Positions 25,763 to 35,599 of a stretch of DNA of 64,000 nucleotides are shown in pieces. The notes beneath the pieces were generated by a model. That model was not told where the DNA came from, searched no databases, and saw only the letters and a list, made by a program, of their open reading frames with translations. The translations under genes and the position numbers were made by a program. Every line of letters starts with the position of its first letter. Within the stretch, counting starts at the first letter, position 1. The DNA is from Iodobacter violaceini (GTDB lineage: Bacteria > Pseudomonadota > Gammaproteobacteria > Burkholderiales > Chitinibacteraceae), in assembly GCF_011601265.1 (NCBI RefSeq), contig NZ_JAAOLX010000010.1:87326-151325 (forward strand), in the 5' to 3' direction.

Positions 25763-26926
25763 TTACTGCATCACCACCCGCCGCATTTTCTGCGCGGTAT
25801 AGCTCAGGCTTGCCAGCAGTATCAGCACGCAAACCCATACGGGGATGAGCACTTCTGCAAGGCTCAGGGCTTCGCCATTCAGGATTTTGATAATCAGCTG
25901 GTTTTGCGCCAGAAGCGGCACCCAGGAAAACCAAGCGGGATCGGCCCCCTGTTTTAACATACCAATCACCAGGGCCAGCGGTGCAAGCAGCATCAGCATG
26001 GAGTTTCTGGCCTGCGCTTCCTTATGGCTTTTACCATTAATCGCCACGGCAATTTGCAGGGCGGCAATGGCCAGCGCCAGCGGGCACAGCACGGCCAAAA
26101 ATACAAAAGCGTCTTTGATTGAGAATTGAAAAGCGATTTTTAATACTTCGTTTTTAATTAAAAATAGCGATGGAAAAATACTCATCACATTAAAAAACAA
26201 TACGCAAACCGTGAGCGTTCCAACTGCCGCCCATTTACCCAAAGCAAAATGCCAGCTCGATACCGGGTTCATCATTAAAGGCTCTAAAGAGCCACGCTCA
26301 CGCTCCCCCGCCGAGGTATCAATCGCCGCATACATGCCCACACCTAATAGCGTCATGATAAACATAAAGGGCAGCATTTCTTTTAGGCCCGCACTCTGCT
26401 GATTTTTTGCGCGGCTTAAATGGCGCTCTTCTACTTTTAACACCGTTAATATTTCGGCAGAAATGCCACGCAAGCTTAGATTTAAACCGGCCTGCTCCTG
26501 CATAAAGCCCTGCAACAGCAGCTTAATTGGCCGCACGCCCATTTGGGTGTCTTTATTAGCTAAATCACTGACAATCTCTACCCTGGGTGCAATTCCTGCG
26601 GCATATTGGCTGGCAAAGTTTTGCGGCAACAGCAGCACCGGCTCGGTATATTCTTTGCTGTGTAATTTATTTGCATAATCTGGCCCTGCGGTTTTAATTT
26701 CAAAACCTTGCCGGGCAATATAATTGATTAACTCCGGTGCATATTGCGCCCCGACTACGCGAATAAAGCGTTTCTCATTTTGCTCATCCATCCTGGAATA
26801 GGCTTCAGAGCTGATAAATAAAAAGAAGGGCATGCCCATTAAAGAAGACAAAATCACCACCAGCATGGTGCGCTTGTCTCTTAATGAATCAACCCATTCT
26901 TTTTTAAATATTTCCCAAATCATCAT
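25763..26926 (-). CDS. ABC-2 type transporter permease, NatB-like
   Basis: 387-residue membrane protein. It has one N-terminal helix (VVILSSLMGMPFFLFIS), a large extracytoplasmic domain (about residues 45-180), then five or six C-terminal helices (MLPFMFIMTLLGVGMYAAIDT onward) with the ABC-2 coupling segment SAGERERGSLEPLMMNPVSSW. This architecture is that of NatB, the permease of the NatAB Na+ extrusion ABC exporter. It is downstream of the ATPase gene on the same strand, separated by a palindromic repeat. The substrate is not established. Confidence 0.85.
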   Translation of the reverse strand: MMIWEIFKKEWVDSLRDKRTMLVVILSSLMGMPFFLFISSEAYSRMDEQNEKRFIRVVGAQYAPELINYIARQGFEIKTAGPDYANKLHSKEYTEPVLLLPQNFASQYAAGIAPRVEIVSDLANKDTQMGVRPIKLLLQGFMQEQAGLNLSLRGISAEILTVLKVEERHLSRAKNQQSAGLKEMLPFMFIMTLLGVGMYAAIDTSAGERERGSLEPLMMNPVSSWHFALGKWAAVGTLTVCVLFFNVMSIFPSLFLIKNEVLKIAFQFSIKDAFVFLAVLCPLALAIAALQIAVAINGKSHKEAQARNSMLMLLAPLALVIGMLKQGADPAWFSWVPLLAQNQLIIKILNGEALSLAEVLIPVWVCVLILLASLSYTAQKMRRVVMQ

Positions 26927-26956
26927 GCGCTCATTTCCAGTTTAATTTGTATTTAA

Positions 26957-27072
26957 AACCCAAGCCTTAAACCACGGCATTTTGAAGAAAACAGAGAATC
27001 ACTGAGCAAAACAAAACATAAAATGATTTTCTCCGTGTAACTCTGAGTCCTCTGTGGTTCAAGATTTGGGTT
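26957..27072. repeat. Dispersed long intergenic palindrome, copy B
   Basis: Left end AACCCAAGCCTTAAACCACGG, right end CCTCTGTGGTTCAAGATTTGGGTTTTG, with an inner ACAGAGAATCACTGAG / CTCTGAGTCCTCTGTGG pairing and TTTCTCCGTG near the centre. It separates the ABC ATPase and permease genes. Confidence 0.85.
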
Positions 27073-27107
27073 TTGTTCATGCACCTGAGTAGTCAGTATT
27101 GAATGTT

Positions 27108-27869
27108 TCAAGCAAAAGCCAGCTTCACAAAAGCGTCTTCAAAATTGCTTTCTGCGGCCTGATCTAATAGCTGTGCTACCGTGCCCTGTGCAACGGTTGC
27201 GCCGCCAGCCACGATCACCACATGATCGCAAAGCCGCTCTACTTCTTGCATGATGTGCGTCGAAAACAGAATGCATTTGCTGCCGCCAGATGGCGATTTC
27301 AGCCATGCCAGAAACTCGCGCAGCGCCCTTGTAGCCAGCACATCTAGCCCATTGGTAGGCTCGTCCAGAATAATATTCTGCGGATCATGCACCAGCGCCC
27401 TTGCCAGTGCCGTTTTCATTTTTTCACCCTGGCTAAAGCCTTCGCAGCGCCGCTCCATCAAGGCGCGCATATCCAGCGCATCGGCCAGTGCCGTGGCCCG
27501 CTCGTTGGCTTCGTCATGGCTCATGCCGTGCAACACCCCGTAGTAAGCAATGTTTTCGCGGGCGCTCAGCCTTGGATACAAGCCCCGTGCATCAGACAAC
27601 ACGCCCATCCGCGCTTGCGTAGCCTGCTTGCCTGCCTCCACCTGCACTCCATCAACCAGCACCCGCCCGGAATCCGCAGGCAGCAGCGCGGCAATCATGC
27701 GCAAAGTGGTGGTCTTGCCCGCGCCATTCGCGCCCAACAAGCCCGTTACCACGCCATCTGCCGCGCTAAAGTGAATATCCTTCACGGCCTGAACCACGCT
27801 CTTAGAACGCCGCCAGCCCAGGCCCGCTTCACGGACAAATTGCTTAGATAATTGCTCGACAATAATCAT
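27108..27869 (-). CDS. ABC transporter ATP-binding protein, NatA-like
   Basis: 253-residue ATPase that powers the adjacent permease. Walker A is GANGAGKTT (about residues 45-53), the signature motif is SQGEKMKTALARAL in place of canonical LSGGQ, and Walker B is NIILDEPTNGLD. The H-loop is LFSTHIMQEVERLCD. The variant signature (FSQGE) is common in NatA-type exporters. The gene lies between two copies of the long palindrome and downstream of the S33 hydrolase on the same strand. Confidence 0.9.
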   Translation of the reverse strand: MIIVEQLSKQFVREAGLGWRRSKSVVQAVKDIHFSAADGVVTGLLGANGAGKTTTLRMIAALLPADSGRVLVDGVQVEAGKQATQARMGVLSDARGLYPRLSARENIAYYGVLHGMSHDEANERATALADALDMRALMERRCEGFSQGEKMKTALARALVHDPQNIILDEPTNGLDVLATRALREFLAWLKSPSGGSKCILFSTHIMQEVERLCDHVVIVAGGATVAQGTVAQLLDQAAESNFEDAFVKLAFA

Positions 27870-27903
27870 GCTGTTTGCACAAACATTGAATCATTCCTTT
27901 GAA

Positions 27904-28005
27904 AACCCAAATCTTGAACCACAGAGAACACAGAATTACACGGAGAAAAGCATTTCAGGCGTTCTCCGTGCCCTCCTTTACTCCGTGTTTCAAGGTTTGG
28001 ATTTG
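27904..28005. repeat. Dispersed long intergenic palindrome, copy C
   Basis: Left end AACCCAAATCTTGAACCACAG, right end CTCCGTGTTTCAAGGTTTGGATT, with inner CACGGAGAA / TTCTCCGTG arms. Only about 100 bp, the shortest copy. It fills the spacer between the ABC ATPase and the S33 hydrolase genes. Confidence 0.85.
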
Positions 28006-28013
28006 CACTTGAG

Positions 28014-29408
28014 TTACCCCTTAGGCAAGACCCATACCACAGGCCTTGGGATAGGTTTTACGCAGCTTAGGTCTACCTTTTGCGCGTCTTCTGCATTTAT
28101 AAAGCGATACACCAGATCATCCACGCAGCTTTGCATCAGCATGCCGTGGCCGGATTTGCCCAGCACCACGTGCCTCGCCTTAGCGCCCAACGCTTTGGCA
28201 ACGTGGGTCGCGTGCTGAGGCGGCGTCACCGGATCAAGCCCGCCGCTCAGCAGCAATACCGGGGATGCGCTTTTAGCCAGGGTATAAAAAGCTGCGGGCA
28301 CAGCGCCGCGTGGCCACTCTCCACAGACTTTTCGATAGGTTTCGCTGCGAAAACGGCCAAAATCATCATCCAGCACCGGCAGGCGGCCAGCCTCCTCAGC
28401 GCACCATACCGAATAATGCATGCCTGCAAAAATCTTGCCCGCATTGGGCAAGGCAGTCTGGCCGCTCAGCGCCAGCAGCGGGTTAAAGCGCCCGGCCTTC
28501 GCTTCGGTAATGGCAAAAGGCAGGCCTGCACTATTCACTGGCGAATACAAAACGGCCGACACCATGCCCAGCACGCTTTCGCGGCTGATGGTCACATTGG
28601 CTTCGGTATTTAAACGGGGGTGTTTTAACACGGTAGTTTTAGGCGTACTGGCCAGCAAATCACGCCAGCTCTGTGCCAGGTTTGGATACGCGCTTTGGCA
28701 ACGCGCATCACTTTTACAATCAGCAAACAGGCTGTCCAGGGGCTTTTGTATATCGCTGCCCGATATGGCGTAATCAGGTGGCAACACGCCATCGAGCACC
28801 ACACGCCGCACCGCTTGCGGATATTGGCGTAAGTACTCCAGCCCTACCCGGGTACCGTAGGAAACGCCAACCAGATTAATAGCCGGATAGCCCTCGGCCT
28901 TACGCACGGCATTTAAATCCTGCACGGCAATCGAAGTGGTAAAAAAGCGCAGATCGCCATAGGGCAATTTTTGCAGAGTGGACTGGCAGCGTTTGATTTC
29001 GCGCAGCGCACCCTCGCTATCAGTCAGCTTGCTTAAATCTTGCGATTCCGGGCATTCCAAAGGCGCAGATCGGCCCGTGCCGCGCTGATCTACAAAAACC
29101 ATATCACGGCGTAATTGCAATTTATTGAAGAGATGCTCTGCCCAGCCCGCCACATTAATCGCGCTCTGCCCCGGCCCGCCAGCCAGAAAGAAAATCGGAT
29201 CGGCCAGCTGATTTCTATCCTGCGCACGCAGCACCAGATAATGAATCTGGATTTGCTTACCCTGTGGCTCTGCCGGATTCAGCGGCCTGGCAATCTGCCC
29301 GCATTGTACTTCCTGAGGAAATCCATCGATACGGCAGGGCTTGGTGGCAGCTTGCGCAGTGGAAAGTAAGCCAAAAAACAGCAAAAAGACAAAAGCTTGC
29401 ATCGGCAT
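28014..29408 (-). CDS. Secreted alpha/beta hydrolase, S33 (TAP/prolyl aminopeptidase-like)
   Basis: 464 residues with a signal peptide (AFVFLLFFGLLSTAQAA). The alpha/beta-hydrolase elements are the oxyanion region FFLAGGPGQSA, VFVDQRGTGRS, the nucleophile elbow GVSYGTR (catalytic Ser), the acid in LLSGGLDPVTPP and the catalytic His in GKSGHGML. This matches the TAP-type peptidase family of exported proline-iminopeptidase relatives. It probably acts in the periplasm on short peptides. It lies upstream of the NatAB-like genes on the same strand, with a palindrome between. Confidence 0.87.
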   Translation of the reverse strand: MPMQAFVFLLFFGLLSTAQAATKPCRIDGFPQEVQCGQIARPLNPAEPQGKQIQIHYLVLRAQDRNQLADPIFFLAGGPGQSAINVAGWAEHLFNKLQLRRDMVFVDQRGTGRSAPLECPESQDLSKLTDSEGALREIKRCQSTLQKLPYGDLRFFTTSIAVQDLNAVRKAEGYPAINLVGVSYGTRVGLEYLRQYPQAVRRVVLDGVLPPDYAISGSDIQKPLDSLFADCKSDARCQSAYPNLAQSWRDLLASTPKTTVLKHPRLNTEANVTISRESVLGMVSAVLYSPVNSAGLPFAITEAKAGRFNPLLALSGQTALPNAGKIFAGMHYSVWCAEEAGRLPVLDDDFGRFRSETYRKVCGEWPRGAVPAAFYTLAKSASPVLLLSGGLDPVTPPQHATHVAKALGAKARHVVLGKSGHGMLMQSCVDDLVYRFINAEDAQKVDLSCVKPIPRPVVWVLPKG

Positions 29409-29601
29409 CTTTAGATTAATAAGACTGATGCAAGCATGTCAAATAAACGGGGGGACGTCTATAGAGCAGTTGCCCGCCGGGGGCTCAGCCGGTATTCCTC
29501 CACCCAACATCATCATCCCTGCCCGCCCGGTAAAAGCAGAAATGATGATATGGCCAGAAAAAACCTCTGCGATAAATTTCAGGCCATTCCCTCACAAATC
29601 C

Positions 29602-30489
29602 TTACTTGTAAACCAATACGGCCGAGCCACTTGGTAAAACGGCACTGCCACGGTTACTTAAAGGATGATTATTCTCCCCGCCAGTAGCACCAGGGATATT
29701 GGTATTGACCAAGGGTTTTATTAAAAATGGATCGGGGCTGTTGTCAGGCTCTGGCTCTACCGAAATAACCGCCATGCCACCGGGTAGTTTTAATGCGGGG
29801 TTAATATAATCTTGCCCCGGGAATGGAGGACCAGAGAGAGGGCCAGCGCCCGGGCCAGCGCCATCACTATCTGCCAAAGCCGGGTTGGTAAACCGGCCCG
29901 TAGTCACAGGCTTACCATTCACCACCACCCAGCCCTCATAAACCCAGCCCTTAGGCAGGGCAGGCAGTTTTAATGAAGCTTGGGCCGGGCCACTTGCTGC
30001 GCTTAAAAACCAAATTCCCTGGTCATTATCAGTGGTGATCGCCGTGCTTGGCGTCGCCAAAATAAAACTGCCGCTGGCACTGGTGAAATCGGTGTTTAAG
30101 GCGGCTGGATGGGAGGTGAGCAAACCAGCGTAGCGGCTGCTATCAAAGCCACCAGCCACCAAATGCTGATCAGATGGCGCAGCCACATCGTTTACGGCTG
30201 GCTCAACCGTCAGAATAAAGGCCGTGGCTTTATCAAATTGACTTTGGCTGACGGCAAAACTGCTTTGGCTTAATACCCCATTATCATTCACCGTAAACCG
30301 CCCCGTAGTGACCGGTGCACCATCCACCAGCAGCCAGCCTTCATAGACTGCAGCGCTCCCCAGGTTTTCTAAATTTTTAAAATTAAGGTCCAGCATCGGT
30401 GTACTGCCAGAACCACCGCCACAGGCAGTCAGACCCGCGCCAAGCAAGATTGAAAGCAACAGGCGTTTAGAACGGAGAGGATTAAGCAT
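29602..30489 (-). CDS. Lipoprotein with two similar repeats, uncharacterised
   Basis: Not a named family I recognise. The start ATG 30489 gives a lipoprotein signal with lipobox LTAC then GGGSGS, so it is probably anchored in the outer membrane. Two internal repeats carry the same core: YEGWLLVDGAPVTTGRFT (near residue 50) and YEGWVVVNGKPVTTGRFT (near 190). This core resembles the C-terminal domain of RskA-type anti-sigma proteins, but no anti-sigma N-terminus is present. It is last in a row with a response regulator and histidine kinase. The row suggests it is a target or sensor partner of that system; this is inference. Confidence 0.75.
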   Translation of the reverse strand: MLNPLRSKRLLLSILLGAGLTACGGGSGSTPMLDLNFKNLENLGSAAVYEGWLLVDGAPVTTGRFTVNDNGVLSQSSFAVSQSQFDKATAFILTVEPAVNDVAAPSDQHLVAGGFDSSRYAGLLTSHPAALNTDFTSASGSFILATPSTAITTDNDQGIWFLSAASGPAQASLKLPALPKGWVYEGWVVVNGKPVTTGRFTNPALADSDGAGPGAGPLSGPPFPGQDYINPALKLPGGMAVISVEPEPDNSPDPFLIKPLVNTNIPGATGGENNHPLSNRGSAVLPSGSAVLVYK

Positions 30490-30569
30490 CACGATCACCA
30501 AATGCAGTTGAGGTAATTCAGTCTGCGCCTGGCTAATTTTTCAAACATCACGAAACTATCACAAGAAGA

Positions 30570-32108
30570 TCAAATTTTGGCAATTTGCGGCAGCATAAAA
30601 GAAAACTGTGTGCCCTGGCTGATTTCGGATTGCACTTTAATCGCAACACCATGCAAATCTAAAATACGCTTAACAATCGCCAACCCCAGGCCTGCCCCCT
30701 CATGATGTGGAGAAAAAAGCGCCGGGGCGCGCCAATAGCGCTCAAATAGAAAGGGCAAATGCTCATGAGCAATTCCCTGGCCACTATCCCTAATACTCAC
30801 TCCAACCTGTTGCCCGCTCACTTGCAGGCTAACCACAACAGCCCCCCCTGCGGGGGTATAACGCAGGGCATTCTCGATTAAATTTTGTAAGACCCGCTCA
30901 ATCAGTGCAATATCAGCCTGCACCAGCATCTGATGCTGAGCCTCCAGCCGCAATTGCACTTGAGCCTGCCTGGCCTGTAGCTGATAGCCCTGCAACACAT
31001 CATGCAAAAGCTCGGCCAGGCAAAATACTTCTAATTTAGGCAATACATGGCCGGAATCGAGCTTGGAAAGCTCAAATAACTCCATCACCCGCTTTTCCAT
31101 CAGGCGGATATGCCGCATCGCGGTTTTTAAAAACTCATTACGCTCTGCATGGCTTATTTTATCGGCTTGCAATAAAACCGTTTCTACATAGCCCTGAATG
31201 CAAGCCAGCGGTGTGCGTAAATCATGCGAAATATTACTAACCAGCTCGCGGCGCATTTGATCGCTTTCCTCAATACGCTTGAATTGCGCCTCAATTCTGG
31301 CATTGAGCGCCAAAATGGCCTGCTCCAAAACACTAATTTCATCATTTGCAGATGATGTGGCAGGCACAGTGAGGCCATTTCCTATCGCTTCATCAAGGCG
31401 AATTTTTTGCACTTTTTGCGTAAGCCGCTTCAGCGGCTGAGTCAGTTTAAGCAAGGCCAGCCAGAGCACAAGGCTGGCCAGCAGGCTGGAAATCAGCACG
31501 CTCAGCCATAAGCCCTGTAATGCGGCCGAATTTTGCAAGCTGGCATTCAAGTTTTGCCTGGCTTGCCCATCCAGCACGATATACAAATAGCCCAATAGCC
31601 CCGTCTGTCCTGTCCTGGAAATTGCTGCTACCGAAATAATATTTTTCTGCCCCTTGCGTCTGGGATCTTCCCCTAAAACAGGCAAGCGTACATTGCGGCG
31701 TTTTTCCAGCAATGGGGCCACAGGGCGGAGATCAACCGTTTCCCCCAAGGCAAAATTTGCACTGGCCCCTTCCAGTACATGCCCCAGTATCCGCCCTTGA
31801 GCATCGAGTAAATAGACTTCCACAGCAGGATTGATCGCCATCACATGCATCATTAAATCGTGCATTAAGGCTTGATTTACCTTGCCCTGATCATCAATCA
31901 AAGGCTGGGGCTGATTAGATAAAATATACTGAGCCATGCCACGATGCATGGCCTGCATGGTTTCACGCGAAGCCTGCTGTCCATAGTGCCGCCCCAAAAA
32001 TAGCAAAGCGATATTACTGCCAAGCAAGAGCCCAATTACCAGCAGAGCAATTCTAAAATGCAAGCTTTGCCCCAGACGGGCGCAGGATTGCCAAAGGCTG
32101 GCTTTCAT
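30570..32108 (-). CDS. Two-component sensor histidine kinase
   Basis: 512 residues. It has two transmembrane helices (about 18-38 and 195-218) around a periplasmic sensor domain of some 150 residues, a HAMP linker, a HisKA domain with the H-box SHDLRTPLACIQGY, and a HATPase_c domain (NLIENALRYTPAGG N-box, DSGQGI G1, GAGLGLAIVKRI G2). Its stimulus is unknown. It lies 37 bp downstream of its response regulator and upstream of a lipoprotein gene. Confidence 0.93.
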   Translation of the reverse strand: MKASLWQSCARLGQSLHFRIALLVIGLLLGSNIALLFLGRHYGQQASRETMQAMHRGMAQYILSNQPQPLIDDQGKVNQALMHDLMMHVMAINPAVEVYLLDAQGRILGHVLEGASANFALGETVDLRPVAPLLEKRRNVRLPVLGEDPRRKGQKNIISVAAISRTGQTGLLGYLYIVLDGQARQNLNASLQNSAALQGLWLSVLISSLLASLVLWLALLKLTQPLKRLTQKVQKIRLDEAIGNGLTVPATSSANDEISVLEQAILALNARIEAQFKRIEESDQMRRELVSNISHDLRTPLACIQGYVETVLLQADKISHAERNEFLKTAMRHIRLMEKRVMELFELSKLDSGHVLPKLEVFCLAELLHDVLQGYQLQARQAQVQLRLEAQHQMLVQADIALIERVLQNLIENALRYTPAGGAVVVSLQVSGQQVGVSIRDSGQGIAHEHLPFLFERYWRAPALFSPHHEGAGLGLAIVKRILDLHGVAIKVQSEISQGTQFSFMLPQIAKI

Positions 32109-32145
32109 TGGATCGCCTCATGTAGAAAACCCCAATACTTTTCAC

Positions 32146-32889
32146 TCATTTGGCCGCCTCAAAGCGATAGCCAATTCCCCAAACGGTATGAATAAACTGC
32201 TCTGCGCCCTGCTGTTTTTCCAGCTTGGCGCGTAAACGGTTGATATGGCTGTTAACCGTATGCTCATAGCCATCATGACCATAGCCCCACACATGCTTTA
32301 ATAATTCACTGCGGCTAAAAGCACGCCCGGGGTTTTGGGCAAAAAACCACAGCAAATCAAATTCTCTGGCGGTTAAAGTTAATTCGCATCCAGCCAGCCA
32401 GGCCCGTCTTTGTAAACGGCTTAAGCCAAGCTCTCCCGCTTGAATATGATCGGGCACATCCACATCGCCCTGTATCTGGCTGCGACGTAATAAGGCCTTA
32501 ATTCGCGCCTGTAATTCCAACACGCTAAATGGTTTAGTCAGGTAATCATCCGCGCCCAGCTCCAAGCCTAAAACACGATCAAGCTCGCTATCACGAGCGC
32601 TAAGGATCAGGATGGGAATATGCCGGCAACTGCTGCGCAAGCTGCGGCAAAGATCCAGCCCATTCATTCCGGGCAAGCCCAGATCCAGAATCACCGCGTC
32701 CCATTTTTGCGCTAAAGCAAGCGCTAAGCCGCTTTTGCCATCGGTGGCGATGCTAATTTCTGCGGGTAATTGCTGTAAATGCAGACAAATCAAGCTGGCA
32801 ATATCTTGCTCATCTTCAATAATTAATACCTGAGGATCTGATGAATTTTTTTCCACGACAGGCCGCCTTATCTTGCTATTTATCACCAT
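32146..32889 (-). CDS. OmpR-family response regulator
   Basis: 247 residues. A receiver domain (IIEDEQDIASL acidic pocket, phosphorylated Asp in VILDLGLPGMNG, conserved Lys in LTKPFS) is followed by a winged-helix DNA-binding domain (LTAREFDLLWFFAQNPGRAFSRSELLKHVWG, HINRLRAKL, VWGIGYRFE). The N-terminal about 18 residues (VINSKIRRPVVEKNSSD) precede the usual start, so initiation could be slightly downstream. First gene of the regulator-kinase-lipoprotein unit. Confidence 0.92.
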   Translation of the reverse strand: MVINSKIRRPVVEKNSSDPQVLIIEDEQDIASLICLHLQQLPAEISIATDGKSGLALALAQKWDAVILDLGLPGMNGLDLCRSLRSSCRHIPILILSARDSELDRVLGLELGADDYLTKPFSVLELQARIKALLRRSQIQGDVDVPDHIQAGELGLSRLQRRAWLAGCELTLTAREFDLLWFFAQNPGRAFSRSELLKHVWGYGHDGYEHTVNSHINRLRAKLEKQQGAEQFIHTVWGIGYRFEAAK

Positions 32890-32909
32890 AGCCCGTTTGC
32901 AGATATGAA

Positions 32910-32936
32910 AAAGCCCTGATAATTAATCAGGGCTTT
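32910..32936 (-). terminator. Terminator of the CNNM/CorC-type gene
   Basis: Perfect 11-bp stem AAAGCCCTGAT (32910-32920) / ATCAGGGCTTT (32926-32936), loop AATTA. On the minus strand it ends in a run of T. It separates the 33065-34369 gene from the response regulator gene. Confidence 0.85.
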
Positions 32937-33064
32937 AAAAAGCATATCTTTTTATCGCGTATCCAGCAGCGCAGCTGGATTTTCGGCAAAGGCATGCGGG
33001 GATGGCGGTAAAGCCATACAGGGATTTATTTGAACCGTATCGTCAAAGTGCTGATTTACACCAT

Positions 33065-34369
33065 TCAGCTCACCATTTCCCGCGGATAAATCCTCACCAG
33101 CACAATCCTTGGGCCATTCATTTTTTTAACTACGGCGTCAAAATGCTCAAACTGGATACGCTGGCCTTCTGTGGGCAAATCGCCCAGCTGCTGCATAATC
33201 AGGCCGCCTACCGAATCCACATCGGTGTCTTCGATATCAATGCCTAAGGCTCGCTCCAGGGTAAAGATGGTTAAGCTGCCCTTACCGATCATCGAGCCAT
33301 CATCCATCTTGGACCATTCATTCTGTGCCTGGCGAAATTCGTCACGAATCTCGCCTACCAAAGCGCCGAGCAAATTATCTAAGGTGATAAAGCCGAGCGG
33401 CTGGCCATCCTGATAGGCCACCACGGCAAAGTGCGGTGCGCCGTGCTGAAAGCGTTTAAATAATTCAGACGCAGATAAACGCGGCGAGACGGTTTGCACA
33501 GGGCGAGCGAGTTTATCCAAACGCGCCGGCATCTCACCTTTGCGCATGGCAAAGAAAATATCTTTTAAATGGACCACCGACTGCACATGGCCGTTTTCAT
33601 CCAGCAGGGGGTAGCGGCTGTAACGATGCTGAACAATTTTATCCAGGCTGGTTTCGATATCAGCACCTGCAGACAGAGCCACCGCTTCACTAAACGGGTG
33701 CATTAAATCCGCCACATCCAGATCACGGAAATCAAGCGCCTGTGCCAATACGCGCCAATCATCTTCAGTATATTGATCATCCGACTGGGAAGTACGCAGA
33801 ATCAGCTTAAGCTCTTCAGAAGAATAATGGCTGTCGTGGCCTTTGGCCGCATCCAGCCCTACTTTACGCAGCACCCAGTTGGCACTGTGATTCAGCGTCC
33901 AGATTGCGGGATACATCAGCCAGTAAAAAGCATAAAGGGGTACGGCTGTCCACATACTGATTTTGCCAGGCATACGAATCGCCATGGATTTAGGGGCCAG
34001 CTCGCCCACCACAATATGCAGATAGGAAATAATAAAGAAGGCAACAGCAAAGGAAATGGAATGCACCAGTGCCTCGTTCATAATGCCCAGCGCACCGAAC
34101 AGCGGTTGCAGAAGCTGAACAAAAGCAGGCTCGCCAATCCAGCCAAGACCAAGGGATGCGAGGGTAATACCGAGCTGGCAAGCTGAAAGATAGGCATCTA
34201 AATCGCCATGAACCTTCAGTAAAATACGCCCGCGCCAGCCCATAGTTTTGGCAATGGCTTTGACACGCGTAGAGCGTAATTTAACTAATCCAAACTCGGC
34301 GGCCACAAAAAAGCCGTTAAGAAGTACAAGCAGAAAAGCAAGAACGATCAGTAAGATACTACTACCCAT
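33065..34369 (-). CDS. CNNM/CorC-type membrane protein (DUF21-CBS-CorC_HlyC)
   Basis: 434 residues. The N-terminal CNNM (DUF21) domain has about four helices (residues 1-140; LLNGFFVAAEFGLVKLR and ACQLGITLASLGLGW signatures). Two CBS repeats follow (about 205-325; DLMHPF...VHLKDIF and GFITLDNLLGAL), then a C-terminal CorC_HlyC domain (GLIMQQLGDLPTEGQRI). The family, often annotated as hemolysin, includes Mg2+ and cation transporters and the PaeA-like polyamine exporters. The substrate is unassigned here. Confidence 0.9.
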   Translation of the reverse strand: MGSSILLIVLAFLLVLLNGFFVAAEFGLVKLRSTRVKAIAKTMGWRGRILLKVHGDLDAYLSACQLGITLASLGLGWIGEPAFVQLLQPLFGALGIMNEALVHSISFAVAFFIISYLHIVVGELAPKSMAIRMPGKISMWTAVPLYAFYWLMYPAIWTLNHSANWVLRKVGLDAAKGHDSHYSSEELKLILRTSQSDDQYTEDDWRVLAQALDFRDLDVADLMHPFSEAVALSAGADIETSLDKIVQHRYSRYPLLDENGHVQSVVHLKDIFFAMRKGEMPARLDKLARPVQTVSPRLSASELFKRFQHGAPHFAVVAYQDGQPLGFITLDNLLGALVGEIRDEFRQAQNEWSKMDDGSMIGKGSLTIFTLERALGIDIEDTDVDSVGGLIMQQLGDLPTEGQRIQFEHFDAVVKKMNGPRIVLVRIYPREMVS

Positions 34370-34512
34370 ATCCGGAGTTTCAAGAAACTCCTATCCTTTT
34401 TTGTTGTTGAGTTAATGCACATTATGCAGCAACAAGGCTACTTTCGCCGCATTGCCCTGGCAAATGGCAAAATTAGGTACAAATCTCCCGAAAATTCAGT
34501 TCAATCCTGCAA

Positions 34513-35499
34513 TCAGGCAAATACCTCAGCCAAATCCACGCTGGACGACTTACCTAACTTCTGATGATGGGCTGCCAGCCATTTCTGCCCCGCCTCCCGC
34601 CCCAGATCTTTGAGCGTGGAAAAGAATTTCAGATTCACCGCTAATTTAGATTCGGCATCAAATTGCGCTAAATCCGCCTCAATCAGATGAAAATGCGTCC
34701 GGGCAATATGCCGGTCTAATTTAGACCATACAAATAAAGGCCGCCGCGCTTTAAGCCGTGTAAACATCTGCATTTCACGCAAAAAACCTGATTGAAAAGT
34801 GATATCCAGAATCCTGCTTTGAATCTCTCTGGCAGAATCAGGAGTAGCCTCCAGACACAAAGGCTGCAATAAAATCAGTAAAATATCGCAGGCACTGCAG
34901 TAATCAAATAATGGAAACACCGCCGGATTGGCCGAATAAGCACCATCCCAATAAGGCTCGCCATCGATTAATACACTGCGGCAGATCGTAGGCAGGCAGG
35001 CGGAAGCCAGAATCACATCTGCACTCATTTCATGATTTTGAAAAACTCTTAACTTGCCTGAATTAGCATGCGTCGTGGCAATAAATAATTTAACCGGGCT
35101 ATGCGTTTGCAAAGCGGCAAAATCAATCTGATTTACAACCAGATCGCGCAAAGGATTTAAATCAAAAGGATTCATTTGGCTGGGGGATAAAAAACGTGTC
35201 CACTGCTGCATTGCCTTGGTGACCGTGCTGATGCCTGCTCCGTCACCCTTGAGCAAATCCCCAGGCATACTGTTTGCCAGTGCATGCCAAAACCGATCCA
35301 GCGCCTGCCTTGCACCGATCGCGCCGCCATCCATCAGGCCCTGAGCCAGCACCACGGCATTCATCGCCCCCGCACTGGTGCCACTAACGCCCTCAAACTG
35401 AATATGCCCGTCTTCCAGTAAGGCATCGAGCACCCCCCAGGTAAACGCGCCATGCGCACCGCCGCCTTGCAAAGCAAGATTAATCACTTTTTTAGTCAT
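34513..35499 (-). CDS. Patatin-like phospholipase family protein
   Basis: 328 residues from ATG 35499 (MTKKVINLALQGGG). The frame runs to 35529, but the shorter start has AAGG upstream and gives the family N-terminus. The patatin elements are present: oxyanion motif GGGAHG, the serine nucleophile in GVSGTSAGAM (GxSxG) and the catalytic Asp in WDGAYSANP (DGA). Such enzymes are lipid acyl hydrolases. No signal peptide is seen, so it probably acts in the cytoplasm on phospholipids or acyl compounds. It is divergent from creB. Confidence 0.88.
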   Translation of the reverse strand: MTKKVINLALQGGGAHGAFTWGVLDALLEDGHIQFEGVSGTSAGAMNAVVLAQGLMDGGAIGARQALDRFWHALANSMPGDLLKGDGAGISTVTKAMQQWTRFLSPSQMNPFDLNPLRDLVVNQIDFAALQTHSPVKLFIATTHANSGKLRVFQNHEMSADVILASACLPTICRSVLIDGEPYWDGAYSANPAVFPLFDYCSACDILLILLQPLCLEATPDSAREIQSRILDITFQSGFLREMQMFTRLKARRPLFVWSKLDRHIARTHFHLIEADLAQFDAESKLAVNLKFFSTLKDLGREAGQKWLAAHHQKLGKSSSVDLAEVFA

Positions 35500-35599
35500 A
35501 GCCAGCCCTTTGCAGCGTAAACCTTGCAAATGCAGGATTCAAACCGCCAGTGTTTGATGCAGCTCCATCAGCCGCAGCTTAAAGCAGGCAGATTAAATT

